Assembly (NCBI RefSeq): GCF_040054535.1 | Contig: NC_090783.1 | Location: 1,633,501 to 1,697,500 of the forward strand | Reading direction: 5' to 3' | DNA from: Antennarius striatus | Taxonomy: Eukaryota > Chordata > Actinopteri > Lophiiformes > Antennariidae | Length of the DNA: 64,000 nucleotides | Shown: positions 22,117 to 34,320 of the stretch, piece by piece | Layout: every line of letters starts with the position of its first letter | Position numbering within the stretch: the first letter of the stretch is position 1 | Translations under genes and position numbers: made by a program | Notes under the pieces: model-generated | What the model saw: only the letters and a program-made list of their open reading frames with translations | Databases searched by the model: none | Told to the model about the DNA's origin: nothing

Positions 22117-23571
22117 TATTGCTTAGGGTTTCATCAGGTCTGTTTTTGCAGAATGAGCTCGATCCGTTCAAACTGATGCAGAGCTGCAGAGCCGATCTCA
22201 CTGCTTCGGTTTTAGCCAGACTGGGAGAACTGGGAGGGGGCGGGGCTTCTGAGGATAAGCTAGCAAGGCTAGAAAGGATTCAGAAAGATGCAAATGAAAT
22301 TAGAACAGAGCTGCAGTTGGAAACCGGCACGTCCCAGAATGCAATGTGTCGGATGGAGTGCATTTCCGGATTGAACATTTTGAGACGCTGTGAAAGTCGA
22401 GAGAGAGAGAGAGAGAGAGAGTAACGTAATCCTGAGCTGAAGATCCACATTCAGGGTAGAAAAACTAGAATTAACCAGAATTTGAGTGCAAAATGTTTTC
22501 ATGTCATTAAAATAAATTCAGAAATAAGTCAGAATTTTTCTCTTGAAGCGTTCATTTAAAAAAAAAAGAGGGTCATATTTCAACAAGTTTGACTTTTACG
22601 CTCAGGTCATGGTATTTCAGAAGGTTTATGAATATGCTGTGTTCAAAACACATCGTAAATTATAAAACTTGAATCTGTGACTCAGATTTGGACTCACATG
22701 GGGTTGGATTATTACTAACACATCCCAACTTGTTTTTATTCGTGACATTCTCTTGAGTTTAATTCAGCTTCTACATGATTATCATCCATCCATATCGTTC
22801 TCGAGCTTCTGGGATTACCGCGTCGCCTCGAACGCAGCTTCTGTCCTCCATCTAAACTCGATCCCGACTTTCTTTTCCGCTGGTTCGAACGCCGTTTCGT
22901 CTCTTTTCATCTCTGTCCGTCTTGTTTCCTCCACGCTTTCTCTGATTTAACAACCCGACCGCCGGTAATTGTCCTCATGTTCATCTCCGGTGTGACATGA
23001 ATACTTTTTCTACGCTTTGCAGCCAAAATCCATCCTTTTATCCGGAGCATAAAAGCTTATGTGTTTTCTATTTTAAATGCTGGCGGTGTGTTTTGTCCTA
23101 CATTTCTTGCAGAGCAGCGTGGTTTTTTTTTTTGGTTTTTTTTGGTTTTTCATGTTAAATAAATCGGTGTATTAATAGAAAAAAATAAAACGGTAAATGC
23201 GAGAAGCGGCTGATCAAACAAACAAAAAAAAAATCCACATCAGAGGAAACAAAGAGGATCCAGAGATTTACGTTTCCTGCATTATTGGAAAAAGAGTCAC
23301 TTAAAACGTTTTTATCTTCCAACGCCTCGACTCGAATCCTCTTCCTCGTCTGAGGTTTTTAGCCGCGTTGACTTTCACTCTTTTATTGCAGCGTGGCCTC
23401 CGCTCACTTCCTCTTCCTGTTCTCCATCCAGGCTGGGAGGCTGAGAGCTGCGAGATGTGAGAAGAGCTCCGCCCCTTGACCTCCTGAACTCTCAACCTTT
23501 AGGTAAACGGCATCCCGAACCGCCCCCCACCCCCACGCCTCCTCTTCCTCAACCCGGTCGTGTTGTTGCAG
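19981..23571. other. Probable 5' UTR intron(s) of crebrf
   Basis: No convincing coding exon. It includes a TG microsatellite (22082-22112), a GA run (22398-22421) and A/T homopolymers. Confidence 0.4.
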
Positions 23572-23629
23572 GAGAAATCGCCCCGACGTGACGTTTGTGG
23601 ACGCGACCTGACACCCTCCCGCCTCGGGC

Positions 23630-25053
23630 ATGCCTCAGGTAAAACGGGCCGTCCTGATTGGACGATGCTCTTCATGGTCTTCCTCACTCACCTTGTGTGT
23701 GTGTTCTCTCCCCCTCCCCCCCACCCTCCTAGCCGGGTATGAACGGGATGGAGCCTGCATTTGGCGAGGCCTACGGGGGCCACAGGGGCCTGCTGAGCCC
23801 CTGCCCTTTGGCCATGTCGCCACAAGGGGGCAGGACCGAGCACGACCAGGTGAGGAAGAGGAGGCGAAATGGATTTAACTATTCATGAATCGGTGATGGC
23901 GTCGTCGTAAGAGTGTCCCCTTCCTCCTTCCAGAGCGTGCTGCTCATGCTGGGCTCCCCAGCGTCGCCACGGAAGCGGCCCTTCGAGTTGCTAAGCGACC
24001 TGGTGGACGACGGCGGCTTCGGCGAGGACCTGCACCCGGAGCGTTGGGACGTGTCCGCCTTGGACGAGATGGCCCGCTACACCAGGGCGGGCCTCGGGGT
24101 GGGGGGGGAGCTGCTGGCCTGCTCCGAGGAGGCCTTCCTGATGGGCCGCTGGGGGAGGAGCCGCGAGGAGGAGGGGGAGGAGCAGGAGGAAGAAGAGGGG
24201 TTGAGGAGCGTCAACCAGCAAGTCCAGGCCAACGCTTCAGGGAGGGAGGAGAAGGGATGCGCCGCCGTGACGACGACGGAGGGGGGAGGACGGGACGGGG
24301 GGCGCACCGTGGAGGTGTACCAGGTGGCGCAGGAGGAGGACGAGGAAGAGGAGGTGGTGACGGCGGCCGGTGTGGCGCTCGAACACTGCAGCGAGGAGCA
24401 CAACTACTCCCTGAGCCAGGAGGAGGGACTGGGGGCGGCGCCCGCTCACGCCTCCCAGACGGAGGGGGCGGGGGAGACGCAGCAGGAGGTGCGGGACGGG
24501 GAGGAGGACGGAGCCGAGAGCGAGGCGGAGGAGGAGGAGCGGGAGGAGGAGGAGGAAGAGGAGGAGGAGGAGGAGGAGGAGACGGCGGTGGATGCTGAGC
24601 TGTCCAGCTCCTCAGAAACTGAATGTGGTGAGTCGACTCTGGCCCCGCCCCCTGACCAATAGCGTCAGTCCGTCTTGTTGTTGTTGTTCCCCCGTTAGCT
24701 GATTAACATGAAGATGCTCCAGTCACATCTGGTTTCTGCCTTCTTGCCCTCAACCTAAAAAGCTGGAGGACCGTCGCAGCTCCGCTGTTGCCACGGCAAC
24801 CGGAGCCGGAGGCATCGCCGGTTCGTCACCGTAGATCACAGGCCGGCGACGCGCTCCGCTGCGATTGGTCAACGGTGTCAGATAGTCGATAGGGGTGTTC
24901 TCTGGCGATCCATCCAATCAGACGGTGGGGGTGGGGGGGGGTCACGCCCCGTTGGACTCGACTCCCGTTATTCTGTGTATTTTTATAATTACTGTCATCG
25001 TCAGGTTTTATTCTGGACGGTCTTGTTTGTGGTTTTGTGTTTTGCCACACACA

Positions 25054-25099
<46 letters not shown>

Positions 25100-28000
25100 G
25101 TACATAATGATCGGTTCCAGCTCGTTAGCGCTAATCGGTCTGGTCACTAATTATAACAATTAGAACCTCAGGTGTTTTCATGAATCAGCATTTTAGCCGT
25201 TACCTTTCCAGACATGTTTTTTTTTTTGTTAGCATGATGTTAGCATTAGCATGACCAGGATGCACAGATTCTAAACTCTGCGTGTGATTGTTGTTTTCCT
25301 CAGAGGTGGAGGCGGAGCCTGTGGTCCGTCAGCCGGGGGAGCGCCCGTCCAAACGTCGCTGCTTCTGGGAGTACCGCCGCGCCCGGGAGGCCCCCACCAA
25401 GAAGAAAGTGGGTGGGGAGGTCCAGTGGTCGCTGTCCTGGAGCTCCAGCACGCTGCCCAGCACGCTGTACCGCCGAGAGGGTGAGGGCGGGGCGCCGCGT
25501 CATATACTCATTCGTTCCTATTAAGGGCGTGTCTGATCAGAATCAAATACCCCCCCGAGACCCCCACCTCACCAAACAGCAGGCAACACATTCGCTCTGC
25601 AGCTCAGAGTTGTCCCCATTTCCCTCCTGTCACGTGACACGCGGCGGCGCCCTCAGGCGCGTCGTGGCCTACATACGAGTTTCACGTCCAAATATGATCG
25701 TCTGTTAGCGACGATCGCTAACAGACGATCCCTAACAGACGATCGCTTACAGACGATAGTGAACAGACAATAGTGAGCAGACAATTGCGATCAGACGATC
25801 GCGAGCAGAAGATCGCGAACAGAGGATGGCGAGCAGACGATGGCGAGCAGACGATGGCGAGCAGACGATGGCGAACATACGATCGCTAACAGACTATTGC
25901 GAACGCACCATCTCTAACAGATGATCGCTAACAGACAATCGCTAACAAATGATTAGCCCGGCGCTGATTTAACGCTACGTTCTTTCCTCCAGGCAAGAAA
26001 GGCCGGCGTAAAGCTCGCAAGACGGACGCCAGCGACCTGACCCCGAACCCCCAGAAGCTCCACAACATCGGGGAACAGCTGCAGAAGCTGAACGCCGCCA
26101 TCGACGGCATGGGCCCGGTCAACGAGCTGCCCGCCGTGGCCCGCGCCCGTTCCCGTAAAGAGAAGAACAAGCTGGCCTCCAGGTAACCGCACGCCGGACG
26201 CCCACGTCGTCTGCAGCATATCGATCCGTCGACGACCGCCGGCGCTATTTGAGACGGCGTGATGCGTCCATAGCGTTGACCCTCCAGTTGTGATTTTAAT
26301 CTGGAATTGAAGGCTCTTTTGACTTCGCTTGATGCAAAACGGTCTCCATTGTCCAGCGTTTTATTTCTAGCGTCCGGAAGCATGTGAACGGCTGCCCAGT
26401 GGAATATAGTGCACCACACTGGAGACGACCTTTTTAAAAACGCAGCCTCCGAGGAAGAGGAGCAGCACAAAACGATTCAGGAAATATAGGTCAGGAGTGT
26501 GTGTTTGAGCCGATGGTGATGGAATAAATTAAGGAATGTCAGAGGAAAACAACGGAGCCAATGAGAAGGAGGGAGGAAGGATGAAAGGCTGAATGGGAGG
26601 AAATCAGGCCAGGATTTTGGAAGCAGACGAAGAGTTAGATGAAGAGGAGGAGGAGGAGGGTTATAGAGAGTTCATCTGTGGAGAGGAAAGGGGGGGGGGC
26701 GTTGAAGGAAAGGACGTTATTATATTATTATAGGCACTTTAAAGAGGATGGGGGCTCTGGGAATATCTTTTATTCCAAACAGTCGCTGTAAAAGAGGAAA
26801 GTCGAGACGTATTTGTGTTCTCAGATGTAGAGTGACTGAGTTCATGTATATAATTCACCTTTAGATGATACTGAACCCCCTCACCCCCCCAATACTTGCA
26901 ATCACACTGATCGGATGCCCCGATAAAAACTCGACTGGATTCATAACAGGCGCCTGACTGGCTGCAATACCACCCATACCCACTATGTGGCACTAGAGAG
27001 CACCCGCTAATGCTAATGTCGTGCTGTGTGCAGGTGGACCTCGGATTAAGTCGTTTCGGGTTCCATCGTTCTTGATTTTACGTTGGTTTACAAAAAAAAC
27101 CACGGAAAAATAGAAATCAAGTTTGCGTTATTTTATTCCAATTTTTGTCTGTCTGCCGCAAATATTGGAACCGGAAAATCACTAGTAAACCATTAAAAGC
27201 ACATAAAATTGTGTGACTGTACAATAAATCAGAATAAAAACAAACATATAATATCAATGTTAATATTATTAGCCTGTAGCAACCCCCGTGACCCAATTTA
27301 CTTGTTTGTCAGCTTAAAATAGATGCCTATTAACCTTTTTTTGTTGAAAATGCATTCTTAGATAAAGTAGAGTAAACTGGGAATAGCTATCGTCAATTTA
27401 TTTGGTTTTAAATATAAAGCTTTGATAAATGTGTGTCACACAACACTTACAGCGCCATCTCTTGGCGACGGGAAGTATCGGTATAGTGATTAGAGAATAA
27501 CTTCCTGTTTCATGGTGAAATATTGAAGTCGGCTACAAGGGTTGGACTTTGTAACTTCTTTTTAATCGCGATTTATTATAAATTTCCTGTTTTGTTTTAA
27601 ATGTGCAGGAAATGCTTTGTATGGTTGGGATTTACGTCGTGTACTTGAACGCATCATTCTAAAAAGGCCTCTTTCATGCTATAAGGAGTGAAGGTGATAA
27701 AACCAAAGTTCCAGATGCTTTCTGGGAAGCTAGCGCAGGAGTGTCTGCAGGCACTGAAAGGAAGCGCATCAGAAAGACTTCCTGTCTCATCGGTGGGCGT
27801 GGCCACATTGCTTCATCCTTTTTATTACTAGCTGTTCACATGAAACTGTTGGGGATCTTTGGTATAAATGTATGAATAAACGCTCGATGATTCATAACAG
27901 CTGAATTTATGTGACGGTTCGTCCCAAACCAGCAGGAACTCGAGTGCAAACTGTTAACATGGAAGAGAACAAATGAAAACCAGAGCCTTTCAATCCTGAC

Positions 28001-30929
28001 GTTATTTTATTCCCCCCCATGAGGCGCATTAATGCTGAACATGCTTTGATTCATCCGTCGCCGTCGTTACTCAACCTCAACCTGCGTGAAACCAAAGTGG
28101 ACGTTCCGCTTTTTGAGTCCCGGTGTCAAATTGTTCATGGTGGGAGCAGAGAGAGGAGGTTTCTGGTCAATCTCCTTCACAGTTTGGAGTCTTCCACCAA
28201 TCGCGGTCCAGCTCCTGTCGGCATGAAGCAGAGGATGCGGAAATGGGGTCATGTGGAGATCAGGAACGGAACAAGAGCGTTTCTTGATTGTGCTGTTTTC
28301 TGCTCTGCTTCCAGGGCCTGCAGGCTGAAGAAGAAGGCCCAGCATGAAGCCAACAAGATCAAGCTATGGGGGCTCAACCAGGAGTACGGTCAGTCTACCT
28401 CCATCTTGTTTGAAGGTGTTGATGCTCCTTTATTAGCTGGTAGAAGCTAGTTTGGTAGAAACCTGATCCAATAAGACACCAAAACGCAAATTTTTTGTTG
28501 GTTTTCTACTAATTGCGTTGGTTTTGGTACAAAGACAAGATCTTGAATGATGGAGATTCATTATCCTGCACACATTTCCAGTGGGGTACTGGTCTGGAAG
28601 GTTGATTAGTCCACTGTCTGGGCTAAAATAGACTGTCTTTATGTTTGATCAGCTGTGGTTCACCTGTTGAGGGGTGATGCTAACAAACCCAGATAGTGTT
28701 TCAGACACTCGTAACTCAGAAGGGCTAAACGGGGTCTATTAGTAGCTTAAGCTTTTTCCTGTTGACCAACCAACCGATGGACGACTCCTGGAGGCAACTA
28801 CCGAGGATAAATCAAACCTTCGTGAGGACCTGGAGCCGAAGACTCAAATGCAGATCTTCAACTGATCCCTGAAGGTCTCAGGAAGCTAGAAAACACACTG
28901 GATCGGGAGGAACCGGAGGAGAATCAACACATCTGAGCGCCGTCCAGCCTCCTCCTCCTGCTCCTCCTCCTCCATCTGTTTCGCTTTGACTCCTTTGAAT
29001 TCAACCCCTGCCAGCGTCCAGCTTCCTTTGTCCTTTTTCCCGTACACCCATTTTTTTTTAAAAACATTCCAGTCATTCCTGATGCTGAACTGGCATTTCA
29101 CTGGGTTTAGTTGTGGCGCCCACAATTTTTTTGTTCCCATTGGATGAAGTCCAAAATACGCAGGACTTAACCTCACAAATCTCGCTTCCTTTTCTCTCCC
29201 GTGACTCTTTCATCTCGTTTTTCTTATTCTCTCATTATTTGCTCTCCTGCTCCACATAATGCAGCCGATTCAACGGGAAACATCAATGCAGCACCGGGAA
29301 GAAACAAAGCAAATGCAGACCTCCACCGAGACCAGCAGTCGTACCCGTCTAGCTAGCCTGAACAACTCGTTCCTCATCCGTCCTCTAAGTATAATGGGAA
29401 ATAATAAAAGTGCTGAAACGAGAAAGAAATCTATTGATTTGCACCAAAATGTTTAATGGTCTCCTTCCGTCCAAAAAACTTTTTCAAAATCTGTTCAGTA
29501 GTTTTTGTGCAAAGCTGACCCAACCGAAGACTCTCAAACGACCCAACCGAAGACTCTCAAACGACACAACCGAAGACTCTCAAACGACACAACCGAAGAC
29601 TCTCAAACGACACAACCGAAGACTCTCAAACGACACAACCGAAGACTCTCAAACGACACAACCGAAGACTCTCAAACGACACAACCGAAGACTCTCAAAC
29701 GACACAACCGAAGACTCTCAAACGACACAACCGAAGACTCTCAAACGACACAACCGAAGACTCTCAAACGACACAACCGAAGACTCTCAAACGACACAAC
29801 CGAAGACTCTCAAACGACACAACCGAAGACTCTCAAACGACACAACCGAAGACTCGCAAACGACACAACCGAAGACTCGCAAACGACACAACCGAAGACT
29901 CTCAAACGACCCAACCGAAGACTCGCAAACACTTCCTGCGCAAACGCTTCTTGCGCAAACGCTTTCTGTTGCCACAAGAAGTGTTTGCTAAATGTTCCAC
30001 TTCCTTCTAGGCCCACAACCGAGACATATTAACAGTTATTTCCATTATCAATGAAGGTTGAGAAACGTCCACCACAGTCTGGATGTTTTAGGCTCCTGTA
30101 AAGACTGGTGACCAACGTTTGTTGGGTTCGTTCCATTGCACAGAGAACCTGTTGGGGGCACTGCTGCAGATCAAGGAGGTGATCCGGCTGCGGGTAGAGA
30201 GCAGCGAGGACGAGGACACAGACGAGCGAGGGATGACCCAACGCCTGGAAGACATCCTCCGGGAGTCCAGCGGTGAGAACCAAACAGAAGGAAGACGATA
30301 GGTTTTCTTACCCTACTAATCATCAGTTCTGGCATATCCTGATATCCCTGAATGCATCACTGGTAGAACAATGCATGTGGAAGGTTAAGCTAACATACTG
30401 AAGGTTGTAGCTTGTCTCAGCTAAATGCTAACGGGAGTAAAAAGATACATACACATCAAGGAATCCCTGACGCTCCAATTTGAAGCAACTATTTAGGATT
30501 TGAAATGTAATTTCTTCTATTTCACACTGAAAACAAGTTTTCTTCATCTTATTTTATCCTGATGCTCACTTTAACTCGTTTAAGACAAAAACATTTTATT
30601 TATTGTCTTCTAAGAGGACGTTGAACAGCAGACGGACGGCGATCATTCATCATCCTTTGTGCCGTCGTGTTGTTTGCTCGTGACTTATTGATGATGCCGT
30701 CCCATTACCCATAAGCCTCTGTACCTGCGGAATGGACAAAACGGATGTTTCTGCACTGAAACATGCCAGAATAAGCACATAGTTACACAAATCTATTTCC
30801 ATGACAACTGCAGGTCCTCTAGTTGCCGGGCGGACCAAAGACTTTGTGCAGAGGATTTTGGCGGCCAGTGCGGGTGGCCAGAATCAACCCAAAGAGCCCC
30901 CACGGGGGGACAAAGGAGCGGTGGAATAG
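23630..30929 (+). CDS. crebrf: CREB3 regulatory factor (bZIP), complete
   Basis: Nuclear bZIP-type regulator; in mammals it promotes degradation of CREB3 and affects glucocorticoid and energy metabolism. Coding exons: 23630-23638, 23733-23849, 23934-24627, 25304-25480, 25993-26182, 28315-28388, 30144-30272 and 30814-30929; total 1506 bp, 501 aa, all GT-AG and in frame. The N-terminus is MPQ then [14 protein letters not shown], as in human. Later come EHNYSLSQ, a long Glu-rich acidic stretch, [17 protein letters not shown], the basic region [12 protein letters not shown] then [14 protein letters not shown], and the zipper [17 protein letters not shown]. The C-terminus has [15 protein letters not shown]. 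The basic region is split by an intron of about 2.1 kb. It is clearly shorter than human CREBRF (639 aa), mainly in the middle. It may be a diverged duplicate (see findings). Confidence 0.92.
23820..23834 (+). promoter_or_regulatory. CTCF-like motif inside crebrf coding exon 2
   Basis: CCACAAGGGGGCAGG matches the CTCF core consensus while also encoding part of the crebrf N-terminus. Motif match only. Confidence 0.3.
25045..25095. repeat. (CA)n microsatellite, crebrf intron
   Basis: CA tract with one AAAC interruption, in the intron after coding exon 3. Confidence 0.95.
25696..25955 (+). repeat. 14-bp minisatellite opened by an inverted unit
   Basis: About 17 diverged copies of CAGACGATCGCTAA (14 bp) in the crebrf intron just before coding exon 5. 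Substitutions cluster in blocks (GATGGCGAG, GATAGTGAA), suggesting local amplification. The left edge is a perfect inverted repeat: GATCGTCTGTTAGCG (25696-25710), 5-nt centre, CGCTAACAGACGATC (25716-25730). Confidence 0.85.
26190..28310. other. crebrf intron splitting the bZIP basic region
   Basis: No internal gene supported. It contains a CTCF-like motif at 27451-27466 and a diverged repeat-like phrase (GTGGACCTCGGATTAAGTCG) near 27033. Confidence 0.45.
27451..27466 (-). promoter_or_regulatory. CTCF-like motif in crebrf intron
   Basis: Minus strand GCCAAGAGATGGCGCT, close to the CCAnnAGATGGCGCT form of the CTCF core. By eye only. Confidence 0.35.
29519..29932 (+). repeat. 23-bp minisatellite, about 18 copies
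   Basis: Highly homogeneous head-to-tail array with unit CCGAAGACTCTCAAACGACA plus CAA. Variant copies (ACTCGCAAAC; CCCAACC at both ends) sit mainly at the edges. There are no spacers. It lies in the crebrf intron about 210 bp before coding exon 7. Because 23 is not a multiple of 3 and no phase contains a stop, all three plus-strand frames stay open. Confidence 0.97.
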
Positions 30930-33900
30930 ACCCACCAGGGTGCCTCCGTCGTCCTCGCTCTTCCATACCCCCACCACCACCACCGACCCACGAATCTGCC
31001 CCCCCTAGCTTGAGGAGCTGGAAAAGAGGAAGAAGAGGAGGCGGAAGCCCGAACAGAACGCGAGTGATCCGTCGCCCCCGCTCCCTCTCGGCCCTCCTAA
31101 CAGCTGCCGTCATCTTCGCTCCGACCCTGCAGGCCGGACCCTGAACCCGGCGCCAGGCCAGAGCTGCTGCTGCTGCTGCTGACATCTATGTTCTGTGTGT
31201 GTGTGTATATGCGCGTGTGTGTGTGTATGCGCGTGTGTGTGTGTGTGTAACATACTATGTTCCTTTCTCCCTATGAGTGCTGTATCTGTATCCCAGTGTG
31301 CCTATGAATAGACATTGCACTGTTTGGTAGATGGTCGTAGTTGCCGGCAGGGGACCGGTAGTGAGGCGAGGGCGGGCGGGGGGGCGTTTGAGGATCGACC
31401 GAGTTTTAAAAGGAGGAAGTGGGAGGAGCCCAGGCCTGGAAGACAAAGAAACTTGTGTGTGTTTGCCGTGCACCATTTTTGGATTTGCAATAGGCGTCTG
31501 AAATGTCAGCGAATGTTGCGACGCTAAACAAGCGGCGGCGTCCCGATGGCGGCTGTGGACGAAAATAACGGCCTGTTTGTTGTGGAACAATCAGCAGAGC
31601 CTTAAGAACCCTTCCCCCAATCAAAAAAGTCAGAAACAAAAGAGACGACCGCACCTTAATTCAGACTTGACCAAAGAGAACCCCCCCCCCCCCCAACCCG
31701 TCTCCACTGCCAAACGCCGCCCGTTGGATGATTGTTTCCTACGTGCGTCGCTGTAGTCGTTTCAGTGTTCTATTTGGGCATCCAGGTAGTGCAGAGATCT
31801 GATGTTCCTCCAGCAGGGGGTTTAGCTCTGCCCACAAAATGGGGCATGTCCTCAAAGCCTTCCCTGAGCCCTCCCCTCAACCCCTGACCTGATAATGTAG
31901 CGCACCTTCCCCAAAATTGCAAAGAGAAGTAGAGGAAAATCTCGTAGACATAGATCACAAAGAATTGTTTTCATTATGATTTAGTTGGCAATGCCGCCGC
32001 CCACTGGGAGGCGGAGTGGGCGGGGCGTCAGACGTCAGAAATCTGCCTTTTCTTCTGGGGGTCTTTGCTTGAAACTGAAGACCAGCCTGTCCAAAGGTCT
32101 CTAAATGTTGTTGGACATTAAAACGTCGATGACCCTTTGAATTGCACTGTGGAAAAAAAAAAAGCAATGAAGGACCTTTTGAAGAGGCTTTAGAGCCTCA
32201 AAAAGAAAAACCCTTCGGCACCTTTTGTCTGAGGTATTGATGGAGAGACTTGTTGTGGGCGCTTTTAGCGCTTTGTGACCAATTTCTGGTTGGGATTTTT
32301 TTTTTGTAATGGTGCTACTGTTTGATGTAAAAAAAAAAAAGAAGAAAGAAAGAAATGCAACGGAGCGGTATGTCGGTTTGGGCTTGTTAGCATGTTCTGG
32401 TGTAATAGCGAGTCTGTTTGCATAATGACACCTTTCTGAAGTGCCTGGAGCTGAAAGCCACAGGGACCCGTGTTATTATGTGTGATCTTTACCCCGATTA
32501 CAAGCTAAAATCCAACCCAGCACGACTCTTTCAAAAAAAAAAGGTCCGTCTCACTGTTTATAAGAAGAGGGGAAGTCGAACCCAACCATTTGTGCTTTCA
32601 GACTGGAAACAAAAGCTGGCATCGTTTCTGTGAACATTATCTCTGGGAAATGTTAGCGGGGGTGTGGCTGTCAGTGCAGCTTTTGTTTTTTCAGCCTTGA
32701 CAGGCTCCTGTCTGGGCTCGGTTCCAACGCCGCCGCGCTAGAACCTGCAGGTCCCGCGCTAACGGAAAGTCCATTTCCTGACTGGAGCGAGGAGACAAGC
32801 CGTTAACCTTCAAACCAGCGGCCGTTCGACGTGTTGCTGGTGGTCATTTTTAGAGAACGAACGCGTCGCGTTTCTGTTTCCTCGTCAGTCCAGGGTGAAG
32901 CCGCCCGAGGCGTTCGAGTATAGGATGGTTCTGCAAACAGAGGGTTCCTGTTGTTCGGCTCCACCACCGTTCAACAGTCTGTGGCTTTGCGAGAAAAAGA
33001 AGCAGCAGCCAGAGGCTCGGGTGTCACATTAAACATCGCCACGGAAACCCGGTCCGGTAGTCATGTGATGGTTTCACAGTGAGAAAAGAAAGGCTTTGGA
33101 GGCCAGTGGAATAAAACATGTCAGAGAAGAAGTCCCCTCCCCTCTTTGCACTTTCTCCCGAGGCTTGACGTACGCCGGGCGGCGGATCCACGTGATCCCG
33201 TGCTGGCAGCGACTTCCTTCACACGGCAAACAAAAGACGAAACTGCTGAACGCAACTGTACACATCCCTCCGGTCTGAACCGGACCATCTGTCACGTCAG
33301 AGGAGAACCAGGTCTTTGAGTTTAACAGATTCGCTCGGAGTCGTCCTGATGTTTTCCTTCTTCCAAAGTGGTGTTATGTAACACGAAACGCCATCTGTTG
33401 TGTACGTTCATCTGTAAGCCAAAAAAAAAACCCAACCGGAGAGAAAAACTGTTCACTTTGCCGCCACAGATTCGAACAGCAAACAAACGAGACAAGGACG
33501 GCGAATTGTTTGCGCAACAAGTGAGCTCGTTTCAGGGCTCGACTTGTCGCTGTAGCATTAGGTGACATTTTCTGCGATGGAATATCCCTTTAATGGCCGG
33601 GCTTTAATTGGGCGTGGTCACTTTTTTTGTCTCCGCTCACATTCCTGACTCTGTTTCCCAGAAAGCTCGTGTTTATGCAAACCTGGAGCCAGGAGGCAGA
33701 CGTTTGGATGAAGACGACCCAAAGACGTCTGCCCGGGCCATCCTTCCAAATGACCAAATATAGGCAATGACTTTGCATAAATTTGGACGCTTCCTTTCCG
33801 GGTGACTTCCTGCGAGGGCAGATGTAAACAGTCAGTGTTGACCCGCTCGCCGCCGGGACAGTTTCAACCCACCAGGAGACTCACGGCTTGGAGAAAAGGC

Positions 33901-34274
33901 TTCCAATGGAGAAGCATGTTTTTACCGTGTTCTCCTGTCGGCTACTGCCTCGCGTGGTCGACATACTTCTTCTATATTTGGCGGCAGGGCTGAAAAAAAG
34001 GAGCTGGATTCTCCACCTGTCCACCAAACAGCTGTTTAATGTTGTAGCTGGAGATGAATCATATCTGAGACATATCGCGTCCAACGCCTCAGATCTAAAA
34101 TTAAAGGCAGATTCTCACCGTCAGCTGGCGTCAATCGAATATTTAAAGCCGTTGTGTGATGTTTGAGAAATGGAAGTTGTGCTTGGCGTAGCTTAGCGCA
34201 GCAGAAAGACTTGAAACCTGTTGGGGGTGAGGTAACATACCAGGTCTATAGTCTCTGAGTCTTGTCTTCAGGAG

Positions 34275-34320
34275 GTTGTAAGCTCTTCCTCTTACAACGG
34301 CGGTTCGAGTCCGACGCTAA
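34275..34320 (+). repeat. tRNA-like / SINE relic with B box
   Basis: Perfect hairpin GTTGTAAG-(8 nt)-CTTACAAC (34275-34298), then an exact Pol III B box GGTTCGAGTCC (34302-34312). An A-box-like TAGCTTAGCGCAG lies about 110 bp upstream (34190-34202). This looks like the remains of a tRNA-derived SINE, not a working tRNA. Confidence 0.4.

Noticed and set aside
22119-22424. 101-codon frame preceded by a TTTTTGCAG acceptor-like sequence
   Set aside because: Superficially exon-like, but the end is a GA repeat, no family is recognised, and it does not fit the crebrf reading frame or human gene structure.
29519-29932. CRISPR-like look of the regular array
   Set aside because: Units are directly adjacent without unique spacers, and this is an animal genome. 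It is a minisatellite. The same holds for 25696-25955.
29410-30032. 193- and 175-codon open frames with [21 protein letters not shown] repeats
   Set aside because: Produced by the 23-bp minisatellite lacking stops in any frame; located inside a crebrf intron with no homology.
34190-34320. Functional tRNA gene
   Set aside because: The A and B boxes are about 110 bp apart and no cloverleaf with a proper acceptor stem can be drawn; a SINE relic is more likely.
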